A DNA stretch of 64,000 bases from Pseudoselenomonas ruminantium (lineage in GTDB: Bacteria > Bacillota > Negativicutes > Selenomonadales > Selenomonadaceae): assembly GCF_900113715.1 (NCBI RefSeq), contig NZ_FOQK01000007.1, positions 55,525-119,524 on the forward strand. The letters are read 5' to 3'. Below the pieces are notes generated by a model. It was not told the DNA's origin and searched no databases. It saw nothing but the letters and a program-made list of their open reading frames with translations. Both the position numbers and the translations under genes were made by a program. This document shows, one piece after another, positions 51,292 to 58,770 of the stretch (positions within the stretch are counted from its first letter, which is position 1; each line of letters starts with the position of its first letter).

Positions 51292-53001
51292 TTGAGACTG
51301 AAAGACATTCGCATGGGGTACAAGATTCTGGTGCTGGTATTGGTGGGCATCATCGGCATGGCGGCTCTGGGCCTCTCGGGGTATCTGGGAATGAGCAAGG
51401 CCAGCGATGATATCGATGATATGTATAGCCGCAAGCTGAAGGCTACGCGCTGGATGGGCTCGGAGATGAGCCTGATGCGCGGTGTGCAGATGAACATCGT
51501 CAAGCATATCCTCGATCCGAAGGATAAGGCCATCGAGGAGGCGCTGGCTGAGCGCATCAACAAGTATGGCGAAAACTGGGCGAAGTACAAGCCGCTGGGC
51601 ATGCAGTCCGAGCTGGCGGCGGCAGAAATCCCCCATACCGAGGCACTCTGGGACAAATATATGAAGGAAATCCAGGATGTGAAAAACCTGGTAGCCGAGG
51701 GCAAGAAAGACGAAGCTTGGCAGAAATACAAGAACATCGAGAATACGACGGTCAAGGATCTCTTGAAGAGCCTGCAGGGCCTGCGCCAGGTGGCCGATGA
51801 TGATGCCGAGAATCTCAATAACGATATCAAGGCCAGGAACAGCCAGCAGATTACGTTCTCGACGATGCTCTGCCTGATCGCATTCCTCATCTTGGGCGGC
51901 CTGTCCGTCATCATCATCCGCGATATCACGGAGTCGTTGGGCCGGGCTGTGGCGGCATGCAACAAGATGCGTGATGGTGATTTCCGACTGGTAGGCCAGT
52001 CTGTTGTTGATCGCGGGGATGAGCTGGGCCAGATGCTCACGGCCCTGACGCAGATGCGCGGCGAGCTCACGAAACTCATGCGCAATGTCAGCGAGTCCTC
52101 CGAGCAGCTCGCGGCTTCCTCCGAGGAGCTCACGGCCAGCTCGAATCAGGCTGCCCAGGCTTCGACGCAGGTCGCCCAGTCGGCTGCTGACGTCGTGAAC
52201 TCGGTCGAAGACCAGCAGAAGGCTGTGGTCAAGAGCAATGAATCCGTAGAGCGCGTTCAGAGTGCCGTAACAGATGTCAAAGCACAGTCAACGAAGGTAG
52301 CAGATAACTCGGCATCGGCCGCTGAGCGTGCTGCCGCAGGCTCGATTGCCATCGATGATTCGGTCAATCAGATTCGCAGCGTTGAGCGCACGGTAAATGG
52401 TTCGGCTGAGGTGGTTGACCGCCTGGGCGAGCGCTCGAAGGAAATCGGCGAGATCGTCGATACGATGGCCGCAATCGCCGAGCAGACGAACTTGCTGGCC
52501 CTCAATGCTGCCATCGAGGCAGCCCGTGCTGGTGAGCATGGCCGCGGCTTCACGGTCGTAGCGGAAGAGGTCGGCAAGCTTGCGCATGAGTCGCAGGAGT
52601 CGGCAGAGAAAATCGCTAAACTCATCAAGGACATTCAGCATGATACAGAGGATGCCGTTGACTCGATGAAGACGGGCCGTGAGGCGGTCGTCGCGGGAGC
52701 CCGTTCGGTCGAGGGCCTGCGCACGATGTTCGAGGAAATCAACGGCCTCGTCAAGGGCGTGTCGCAGCAGATCCAGACGGTGGATGAAGCCGTCGATGCG
52801 ATGGCTCAGGAGGCTGCGACAATCACGACGGAGGTCGCCAATATCAGCGGCTACAGCAATCAGGTCGCCTCGGAGATGCAGGCCGTATCGGCTGCCACCG
52901 AGGAGCAGTCGGCTTCGGCTCAGGAGATTGCCTCGGCTAGCGATTCGCTGGCTGTACTGGCACAGAAACAGCAGGAAGCTTTGGCACGGTTCAGATTCTG
53001 A
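51292..53001 (+). CDS. Methyl-accepting chemotaxis protein (second of tandem pair)
   Basis: This 569-residue receptor has the same layout as the preceding one. The start must be TTG at 51292, because the upstream GTG reads straight into a stop; it begins [19 protein letters not shown]. The signalling domain is nearly identical to its neighbour, including [20 protein letters not shown], while the periplasmic sensor (about 31-185) has diverged. Synonymous codon differences are common, so this is an old duplication kept by selection rather than a recent copy. It ends at its own terminator. Confidence 0.93.
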   Translation: MRLKDIRMGYKILVLVLVGIIGMAALGLSGYLGMSKASDDIDDMYSRKLKATRWMGSEMSLMRGVQMNIVKHILDPKDKAIEEALAERINKYGENWAKYKPLGMQSELAAAEIPHTEALWDKYMKEIQDVKNLVAEGKKDEAWQKYKNIENTTVKDLLKSLQGLRQVADDDAENLNNDIKARNSQQITFSTMLCLIAFLILGGLSVIIIRDITESLGRAVAACNKMRDGDFRLVGQSVVDRGDELGQMLTALTQMRGELTKLMRNVSESSEQLAASSEELTASSNQAAQASTQVAQSAADVVNSVEDQQKAVVKSNESVERVQSAVTDVKAQSTKVADNSASAAERAAAGSIAIDDSVNQIRSVERTVNGSAEVVDRLGERSKEIGEIVDTMAAIAEQTNLLALNAAIEAARAGEHGRGFTVVAEEVGKLAHESQESAEKIAKLIKDIQHDTEDAVDSMKTGREAVVAGARSVEGLRTMFEEINGLVKGVSQQIQTVDEAVDAMAQEAATITTEVANISGYSNQVASEMQAVSAATEEQSASAQEIASASDSLAVLAQKQQEALARFRF

Positions 53002-53018
53002 TAGGAATCCGTAAAGGG

Positions 53019-53055
53019 GCATCTTTCCCGCCCTCTGGGAAAGATGCTTCTTTTT
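53019..53055 (+). terminator. Intrinsic terminator after the second chemoreceptor
   Basis: GCATCTTTCCC pairs with GGGAAAGATGC across GCCCTCT, followed by TTCTTTTT. Confidence 0.88.
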
Positions 53056-53102
53056 CACAAAAACAAGTAAAATGAAACAATTATAAAACCGTTACAAACC
53101 TA

Positions 53103-53131
53103 TTGAAAAACGATAAAATGGATATTATAAT
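53103..53131 (+). promoter_or_regulatory. Sigma-A promoter of the 42-residue repeat protein
   Basis: TTGAAA at 53103-53108 and a perfect TATAAT at 53126-53131 are separated by 17 bases. Confidence 0.65.
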
Positions 53132-53201
53132 ATATATGTAGAGAAATATACCTATTGATATAAAGGATTAAGGAAATGGACAAGGAAAGAGAGGGATTGT
53201 C

Positions 53202-53723
53202 ATGGGTATATCCGCGGTAAGCATCACAACGCTGACCAGTTTCCCGCAAATGAACCGTGAAGTGACGGCGAAGGGACAGCAGGCGGCGAAGGCGCATAGC
53301 GAGGCGGCAGCATCTTACACGAAAGTGTCGAATTTTGGCAACGAGACCAAGCTCGGCAGCAGTGCTTTCCAGCATGCCAATCGGACGATTGTGGACATTG
53401 GGGAAAGCAAGACTGCAATGCTCATGGATCGAAGCAAGTCTTATTATGAAGTTTCGAACTTTGGCAATGAGACCAAGCTCGGCTCGAGCAAGTTCCAGCA
53501 GCAGATCAAAGCCGATGCGGAGCAAGGGGCCAAAAATTTGTCCAAGGGGATGAAGGCAACCGCAGACATCACGCGGGTGTCGAACTTCGGGACGGAGACG
53601 AAGCTGGGCAAGAGCGGCTTCCAGCAGATCAATGCTCAGATCATGCAGGCCCGTCAGAAAGCCTATACGCAGTTCGCTGATTTCCAGAAAAAAGCCGGCG
53701 GCAGCATTGACATTGGTGCGTAA
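53202..53723 (+). CDS. Unrecognised protein with a 16-residue motif at exact 42-residue intervals
   Basis: I do not recognise this 173-residue protein. The motif VSNFGxETKLGxSxFQ starts at residues 42, 84 and 126, an exact 42-residue period. The linkers are Ala/Lys/Gln-rich and probably helical. There are no cysteines, no signal peptide and no membrane segment. The N-terminal MGISAVSITTLTSFPQMNRE resembles flagellar export-type N-termini in composition only. It has its own near-consensus promoter and terminator and sits after two chemoreceptors. Possible roles include a structural or scaffold protein. The DNA repeats differ at synonymous positions, so the protein period is under selection. 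Confidence 0.8.
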   Translation: MGISAVSITTLTSFPQMNREVTAKGQQAAKAHSEAAASYTKVSNFGNETKLGSSAFQHANRTIVDIGESKTAMLMDRSKSYYEVSNFGNETKLGSSKFQQQIKADAEQGAKNLSKGMKATADITRVSNFGTETKLGKSGFQQINAQIMQARQKAYTQFADFQKKAGGSIDIGA

Positions 53724-53740
53724 AATGAAAACATGGATAC

Positions 53741-53772
53741 GACCTTCTTCTTTGTGAAGAGGGTCTTTTTTT
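53741..53772 (+). terminator. Intrinsic terminator after the repeat protein
   Basis: GACCTTCTTC pairs with GAAGAGGGTC around TTTGT, then T7. Confidence 0.85.
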
Positions 53773-53774
53773 AT

Positions 53775-53792
53775 CTGTAGCGAATGTTACAG
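53775..53792. promoter_or_regulatory. Predicted Crp/Fnr-type (HcpR-like) operator upstream of hcp
   Basis: CTGTAGCGAATGTTACAG is a dyad (GTAGC-N4-GTTAC) whose centre lies 29.5 bases before the first base of the hcp -10 box, equal to about -41.5 from the start of transcription. A matching dyad with identical spacing lies upstream of the Crp/Fnr gene at 55668. It resembles the GTAAC-N4-GTTAC motif reported for HcpR-type regulators in some Firmicutes (recalled, not checked). Confidence 0.6.
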
Positions 53793-53812
53793 CCAGCCGG
53801 GGAGCGCGCCGC

Positions 53813-53818
53813 TATAAT
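53813..53818 (+). promoter_or_regulatory. -10 box of the hcp promoter
   Basis: A perfect TATAAT without a recognisable -35, as expected for an activator-dependent class II promoter. Confidence 0.55.
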
Positions 53819-53898
53819 GGGAGATGTTGATAGGTCAAGCGACTATGCTTTGTGTATTATTACTCCGCCCCAGCGGCGCGGAAAAGGAGCGATTATTT

Positions 53899-55533
53899 AT
53901 GGAAAACAAGATGTTTTGCTATCAGTGCCAGGAGACGGCTGGCTGCAAGGGTTGCACGCAGGTCGGCGTCTGCGGCAAGAAACCGGAAGTGGCAGCGATG
54001 CAGGATCTTTTGATTTATGTGACGAAGGGGCTGTCAGCTGTTACGACGCGTCTGCGCGCTGAGGGTAAGAAGGTTTCGGCGGAGGTCAATCACCTGATTA
54101 CGCTGAATCTGTTCGTGACGATTACGAATGCAAACTTCGACCGCGAGGCAATCATCAGCCGCATCAAAGATACGCTGGCTGCGAAGACAGAGGCGCTGGC
54201 TGTGCTTACGGATCGTGAGAATCTGCCAGAGGCGGCGCTCTGGAACGATACGGAAGATGGTTTTGATGCTAAGGCTGCCAAGGTTGGCATCCTCGCTACG
54301 GAAAATGAGGACATCCGCAGCCTGCGCGAGCTCATTACTTATGGTCTCAAGGGCTTGGCTGCTTATCAGAAGCATGCCAATGTGCTGGGCTATGAGAATG
54401 AGGCTATCGATGCTTTTGCCCAGTCGGCTCTTGCCAAGCTGCTCGACGACAGCTTGACGGGGGATGATCTTACGGCGCTTACGCTCGAGACGGGCAAGTG
54501 GGGCGTCGATGGCATGGCGTTGCTGGACAAGGCCAACACGGAGACGTATGGCAATCCGGAGCTCACGCAGGTCGACCTCGGGGTACGCCAGAATCCGGGT
54601 ATCCTGATCTCGGGGCATGACCTCAAGGATCTGGAGATGCTGCTGGAGCAGACCCAGGGCACGGGTGTCGATGTCTATACGCATGGCGAGATGCTGCCAG
54701 CCCACTACTATCCGAAGTTCAAGAAATACGAGAACTTCGCGGGCAACTATGGCAACGCCTGGTGGAAGCAGAAGGAAGAGTTCGAGGCGTTCAACGGCCC
54801 GATCCTCATGACGACGAACTGCGTGGTACCGCCGAAGGCATCGTATCAGGACCGCCTGTTCACGACGGGGGCCACGGGGGTGCCGGGCTGCCAGCATATT
54901 GCCTTGCAGGCTGATGGCACGAAGGACTTCACGCCGGTCATCGATCTGGCCAAGAAGTGTGCTGCCCCGACAGAACTCGAACAGGGCAAGATCGTCGGCG
55001 GCTTTGCGCATGAGCAGGTATTTGCCGTGGCCGACAAGGTCGTTGAAGCTGTCAAGTCTGGTGCTATCAAGAAGTTTGTTGTCATGGCTGGCTGCGATGG
55101 CCGCATGAAGTCCCGTGACTATTACACGGAATTTGCCAAGGCGCTGCCGCAGGATACGGTCATTCTTACGGCTGGTTGTGCGAAGTACAAGTACATCAAG
55201 ATGGATCTTGGTGATATCGGTGGTATCCCGCGCGTGCTTGATGCTGGCCAGTGCAATGACTCCTACAGCTTGGCCCTCATTGCCTTGAAACTCAAGGAAG
55301 TGTTCGGTCTTGAGGATGTCAATGAATTGCCGATTGCCTACAACATTGCCTGGTATGAGCAGAAGGCTGTTATCGTGCTTTTGGCTTTGCTGCATCTCGG
55401 TGTCAAGAATATCCATCTTGGCCCGACGCTGCCAGCCTTCCTGTCCCCGAATGTGGCGAAGGTACTCGTCGAAAACTTCGGCATTGGTGGTATCACGACT
55501 GTTGAGGAAGATATCAAGAAAATGATACAGTAA
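53899..55533 (+). CDS. hcp: Hybrid cluster protein (hydroxylamine reductase)
   Basis: The 544-residue protein starts at the ATG at 53899 behind AAAGGAG. It contains an N-terminal 4Fe-4S ligand set beginning [14 protein letters not shown] and VGVCGKK (Cys at 7, 10, 19 and 25 most likely). The hybrid Fe-S-O cluster ligands lie in the C-terminal half, including [25 protein letters not shown] and the following Glu/Cys residues. Hcp reduces hydroxylamine in vitro and acts in nitric oxide detoxification in anaerobes. A Crp/Fnr-type operator precedes it, and the regulator gene follows downstream. Confidence 0.95.
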   Translation: MENKMFCYQCQETAGCKGCTQVGVCGKKPEVAAMQDLLIYVTKGLSAVTTRLRAEGKKVSAEVNHLITLNLFVTITNANFDREAIISRIKDTLAAKTEALAVLTDRENLPEAALWNDTEDGFDAKAAKVGILATENEDIRSLRELITYGLKGLAAYQKHANVLGYENEAIDAFAQSALAKLLDDSLTGDDLTALTLETGKWGVDGMALLDKANTETYGNPELTQVDLGVRQNPGILISGHDLKDLEMLLEQTQGTGVDVYTHGEMLPAHYYPKFKKYENFAGNYGNAWWKQKEEFEAFNGPILMTTNCVVPPKASYQDRLFTTGATGVPGCQHIALQADGTKDFTPVIDLAKKCAAPTELEQGKIVGGFAHEQVFAVADKVVEAVKSGAIKKFVVMAGCDGRMKSRDYYTEFAKALPQDTVILTAGCAKYKYIKMDLGDIGGIPRVLDAGQCNDSYSLALIALKLKEVFGLEDVNELPIAYNIAWYEQKAVIVLLALLHLGVKNIHLGPTLPAFLSPNVAKVLVENFGIGGITTVEEDIKKMIQ

Positions 55534-55563
55534 AACCGTCCCATAAGGGATGGGATGCTAGAG

Positions 55564-55611
55564 AAAAGCAACCTGTTTGGTGGTTCCTACCACAACAACA
55601 GGTTGCTTTTT
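55564..55611 (+). terminator. Intrinsic terminator after hcp
   Basis: AAAAGCAACCTGTT pairs with AACAGGTTGCTTTT, with an inner GTGG/CCAC stem, then a short T run. Confidence 0.88.
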
Positions 55612-55667
55612 GTGCAAATGGCTGAAGCAGGACTTTCGTCCAAATAGTAGAATAATTGCAGTAATGA

Positions 55668-55681
55668 GTTGCCTGTGCAAC
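55668..55681. promoter_or_regulatory. Predicted Crp/Fnr-type operator upstream of the regulator-ccm operon
   Basis: GTTGC-CTGT-GCAAC is a perfect inverted repeat. Its centre is 29.5 bases before the first base of TATAAT at 55704-55709, exactly the same geometry as at hcp. This suggests autoregulation by the Crp/Fnr protein. Confidence 0.55.
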
Positions 55682-55703
55682 ATATGCATGTGATTAGAGA
55701 TGA

Positions 55704-55709
55704 TATAAT
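55704..55709 (+). promoter_or_regulatory. -10 box of the Crp/Fnr-ccm operon
   Basis: TATAAT, 42 bases before the start codon, with no recognisable -35. Confidence 0.5.
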
Positions 55710-55750
55710 GAGGCGAAATGGAACCGGAAGAATAGCAAGGAGGGAATTGG

Positions 55751-56431
55751 ATGCAGATCTATCATTTGGATTTACAGGAACTACCCTTGTTTCGGGATGT
55801 TTCTCCGGCGGAGGTCGATCGTTTCATCGTAAGTACAGGAACTTCGATCAAACGCTACGAGAAGGGGACGCGTATCCTCAAGGCCTATGAGCCCAATGCC
55901 AATATTGGTGTGATGGTCGAAGGGAAGGCCCAGGTCATCGCCGAGGATCGCTTCGGCAATGAATCGATTGGCCATACGCTGGAACGCGGTGCGATGATGG
56001 GCAGTGCCTCGGCAATCCTGCCACTGTTCCAGCCGAACAACAATACTTCGATCGAAACGCTGACCGATGCCATCGTGCTTTGGGTGCCCTACCGGTCGCT
56101 GCTGGTAGCCGGGCCGAAGCTCGGCCGTACGCATGGCATGGTCATGCGCAATTTATTGGAAGCTTTTTGCCGCAAGAATGTCATGATGATGGAAAAGATC
56201 GAGCTCTTGTCGCAGAAGACCTTGCGTGAGCGGCTGATCCTCTATCTGCTCCAGCGTGAAGGGCGCTATCAGAGCGAGCAGGTCAAGGTGCCGGGACGCG
56301 TGCAGCTGGCCAAGGAGATCGAGTGCAACCGCAGTGCGTTGACCCGTGAGATCGCGTCGATGAAAGCGGAGGGCGTGCTGACTGTCGGTGAGGACTGGCT
56401 GCGGCTCAATAAGGACAAAATCGGGTGTTGA
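55751..56431 (+). CDS. Crp/Fnr-family transcriptional regulator (HcpR-like candidate)
   Basis: The 226-residue protein has an N-terminal cyclic-nucleotide-binding-like beta barrel (about 10-120), a dimerisation helix (about 125-160) and a winged helix-turn-helix (RVQLAKEIECNRSALTREIA). It has no cluster of N-terminal cysteines of the Fnr type, so direct Fe-S sensing is unlikely; heme- or nitrosyl-dependent sensing is possible, as in HcpR. It sits between hcp and ccmABCEF, and its stop is 3 bases before ccmA. The matching dyads at hcp and at its own promoter suggest it activates both. Confidence 0.85.
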   Translation: MQIYHLDLQELPLFRDVSPAEVDRFIVSTGTSIKRYEKGTRILKAYEPNANIGVMVEGKAQVIAEDRFGNESIGHTLERGAMMGSASAILPLFQPNNNTSIETLTDAIVLWVPYRSLLVAGPKLGRTHGMVMRNLLEAFCRKNVMMMEKIELLSQKTLRERLILYLLQREGRYQSEQVKVPGRVQLAKEIECNRSALTREIASMKAEGVLTVGEDWLRLNKDKIGC

Positions 56432-56434
56432 GTC

Positions 56435-57064
56435 ATGATAACGATAAAATTTGAAGCGGTCACCCAGTCCTTCTATGGCCGGACAATCTTCCAGGATATC
56501 AATGCCGAGCTGCGGAGCGGGACGATCACGGCTGTGACCGGTCAAAATGGCAGTGGCAAATCGACGCTGCTGAAACTGGCGGCCCGGTTCATGCTGCCAG
56601 CTGCTGGACAGGTAAGTGTCTGGGAGGAGGCGCGTGAGCTGCGGCGGGCGGAGCTGCGCAGCCGGCTGGCGATGGTGACGCCGGAGCTGAGGTTCTATCC
56701 ACGGCTCACGGCGCGGGAAAATCTCGCCTTTCTGCTGGGGCTCAGGGGAATCACGCTGGATGATGCGGCCTTTTCGGCTTTGATGATGCGTGTTGGCCTG
56801 CGGGAAACGGAAATCGCGGCAGTGTTCACGGGGGAGTTCTCGACGGGCATGCGTCAGCGATTGAAGCTGGCCGCGCTCCTCGCATCAGGCGCTGATATCT
56901 GGCTGCTCGATGAGCCTGGGGCGAATCTCGATGCGGGGGGCCGCGAGCTGGTGCTGCGCGAGGCGCGGCAGGCGGCAGACGAGGGCAGACTGGTGCTCTG
57001 GGCGACCAACGACGGACGAGAGGAGGCGGCAGCAGATGCAGCAATCCATCTGGCAGGGCATTAA
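56435..57064 (+). CDS. ccmA: Heme exporter ATP-binding protein CcmA
   Basis: The 209-residue ABC ATPase has Walker A GQNGSGKST (36-44), a variant signature FSTGMRQRLKLA and Walker B IWLLDEPGANLD. With CcmB and CcmC it drives release of holo-CcmE during cytochrome c maturation. The length is that of CcmA. Order crp/fnr-ccmA-ccmB-ccmC-ccmE-ccmF supports the assignment. The 3' end overlaps ccmB by 29 bases. Confidence 0.9.
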   Translation: MITIKFEAVTQSFYGRTIFQDINAELRSGTITAVTGQNGSGKSTLLKLAARFMLPAAGQVSVWEEARELRRAELRSRLAMVTPELRFYPRLTARENLAFLLGLRGITLDDAAFSALMMRVGLRETEIAAVFTGEFSTGMRQRLKLAALLASGADIWLLDEPGANLDAGGRELVLREARQAADEGRLVLWATNDGREEAAADAAIHLAGH

Positions 57065-57707
57065 GCTCGTATTCATCAAGGAATTGACGGCGGGGCTGCG
57101 GTTCAAGGCGGCCTGGGCGGCCATGTTCATGTTTGCGCTTACGACGCTGGCTTGTGTCAGCATGGCGCTGCAAGGCGGTGTGGTGGAGCCGCGGCTGCTG
57201 GCAGCTCTTTTGTGGGTCTGTCTGTTCTTCGCCGCGATGGCTGGGGCTGACCGCGTGTTTGCCGATGAGGATACGGCCGGGACATTGCTCACGCTGCGCA
57301 TCTTTGGGCCGTCGCAGGCCGTGCTGCTGGGGAAGATGCTCTATACATTATTCCTGCTGGTGCTGCTGGCCATGTTCATAACGCCGCTGTTCCTGCTGCT
57401 GATGGATGTGACGGTGGCCGCACCTCTGGTGCTGTGGGGGACCATGCTGCTGGGATGCACAGGCATAGCGGCGGCGGGGACGCTGATTGCGGCACTGACA
57501 ACAGGGGCTAGTGTCCACAGTGGCTTGTTTTCGATATTGATGCTGCCGGTCATCTTGCCCGTGTTCCTGCCAGCGATATCGCTGACGGCAGGCGCCTTTG
57601 GCAGTGGGGGGATAACGGGCTCGTACCTCGGCGGCATGGCGCTCTACGATCTTATCTTGTTGGTCGGGGCATCGATTTTGTTTGATTATCTTTGGTATGA
57701 GGATTGA
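57036..57707 (+). CDS. ccmB: Heme exporter membrane subunit CcmB
   Basis: The protein has 223 residues from the ATG at 57036, nine bases after AGGAGG; a longer frame from 56910 would overlap ccmA and has no family match. It has six hydrophobic segments and the CcmB features FIKELTAGLRFK near the N-terminus, RVFADEDTAGTL and the ALTTGASVHSGLFSILMLPV segment. It is the membrane partner of CcmA. Confidence 0.88.
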   Translation: MQQSIWQGIKLVFIKELTAGLRFKAAWAAMFMFALTTLACVSMALQGGVVEPRLLAALLWVCLFFAAMAGADRVFADEDTAGTLLTLRIFGPSQAVLLGKMLYTLFLLVLLAMFITPLFLLLMDVTVAAPLVLWGTMLLGCTGIAAAGTLIAALTTGASVHSGLFSILMLPVILPVFLPAISLTAGAFGSGGITGSYLGGMALYDLILLVGASILFDYLWYED

Positions 57708-57730
57708 TTATCTGATTATAGGATACGGGG

Positions 57731-58390
57731 ATGATGAAAGTGATACAGGCGAGAATGCTGCCGTGGGCGGTTGGCCTGCTTACAGCAGTGGTGATATATC
57801 TGGTGTTCTTTGTGGTGCCGCCTGCACAGGGACTGGGAGATTATGTGCGCATTGCATTCTTCCATATCCCAATGGCGTGGGTGTCTGTGCTGGCATTCCT
57901 CATGAGTGCCTGGTGGGGCGCAGGCTATCTGCGGCGGCAGGAGATGAGGGCTGACCGCCTGAGTGCGGCATCGGCCAAGCTGGGCTTGGTATTTGTCGTG
58001 TTGGCGACAGTCAGCGGTGCAGTCTTCTCCAAGCTGACCTGGGGAGCATATTGGAACTGGGATCCACGGCAGACGACGATTTTCGTACTGCTATTGATCT
58101 ACGGTGCCTATCTGACACTGCGGGCAGCAATGCCTGAGCCGCGGCGGCGGGCACGCGTGACGGCAGTCTATGCGTTGTTTTCGTTCCTGACGGTGCCGTT
58201 CCTGGTGTTCATCATCCCGCGGCTGTACTTTTCGCTGCATCCTTCGCCGGTCATCAATGGCAGCGGCTCGCTGGACATGGATCCTGTGATGTTGGGGACA
58301 TTGCTGGCGGGGCTGCTGGATGCGACACTTCTCTATGTTTGGCTGGTGTTCCGCAGCGTTGGCGGCAAGGATAAGGAGGCGTTACCATGA
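57731..58390 (+). CDS. ccmC: Heme lyase/transfer protein CcmC
   Basis: The 219-residue protein has six membrane segments. The tryptophan-rich heme-handling motif is WGAYWNWDPRQT (104-115), and the flanking conserved histidines are in FFHIPMAW (45) and SLHPSPV. CcmC loads heme onto CcmE on the outer face of the inner membrane. The start lies 23 bases after ccmB, and the 3' end overlaps ccmE by 4 bases. Confidence 0.93.
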   Translation: MMKVIQARMLPWAVGLLTAVVIYLVFFVVPPAQGLGDYVRIAFFHIPMAWVSVLAFLMSAWWGAGYLRRQEMRADRLSAASAKLGLVFVVLATVSGAVFSKLTWGAYWNWDPRQTTIFVLLLIYGAYLTLRAAMPEPRRRARVTAVYALFSFLTVPFLVFIIPRLYFSLHPSPVINGSGSLDMDPVMLGTLLAGLLDATLLYVWLVFRSVGGKDKEALP

Positions 58391-58752
58391 ACCGGAAAAT
58401 ATTGTTGGGACTGCTGATCCTGGCGTTTATCGGTTATGCGGGGTACAGCTTTGTCGATTCGGTCACGCCGTATGTCGGTATTGCTGAGGCGCGGACGGCG
58501 ACCAGCAGTGTCCAGGTCAAAGGGCTTTTGGATGAAAAGGCGGAAGCACCGTATATGGAAGGCGATAACTTCGTATTCACGCTGCGCGATGAAGATACGG
58601 GCGAGACGATGCTCGTACGCTATCATGGGACGAAGCCGGATCAATTTGATGAAGCACATCATATTGTCGCTGTGGGCAAGTATCGGGATGGTGCGTTCCA
58701 ATCCGATAAACTGCTCATAAAGTGCCCGTCGAAATACGAGCAGCAGAAATAG
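58387..58752 (+). CDS. ccmE: Heme chaperone CcmE, CxxxY (Cys-type) variant
   Basis: The 121-residue protein has one N-terminal membrane anchor (5-25) and a periplasmic OB-fold domain, with VQVKG, FTLRDED and VRYHGTKPDQF typical of CcmE. The usual heme-binding His (in a LAKHDE context) is replaced: the sequence is LLIKCPSKYE, with Cys113 and Tyr117 giving CxxxY. This variant is known from Desulfovibrio and archaea, where the Cys binds heme. It overlaps ccmC by 4 bases and precedes ccmF by 18. Confidence 0.92.
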   Translation: MNRKILLGLLILAFIGYAGYSFVDSVTPYVGIAEARTATSSVQVKGLLDEKAEAPYMEGDNFVFTLRDEDTGETMLVRYHGTKPDQFDEAHHIVAVGKYRDGAFQSDKLLIKCPSKYEQQK

Positions 58753-58770
58753 ATAAGGAGGTTTCTTCTC

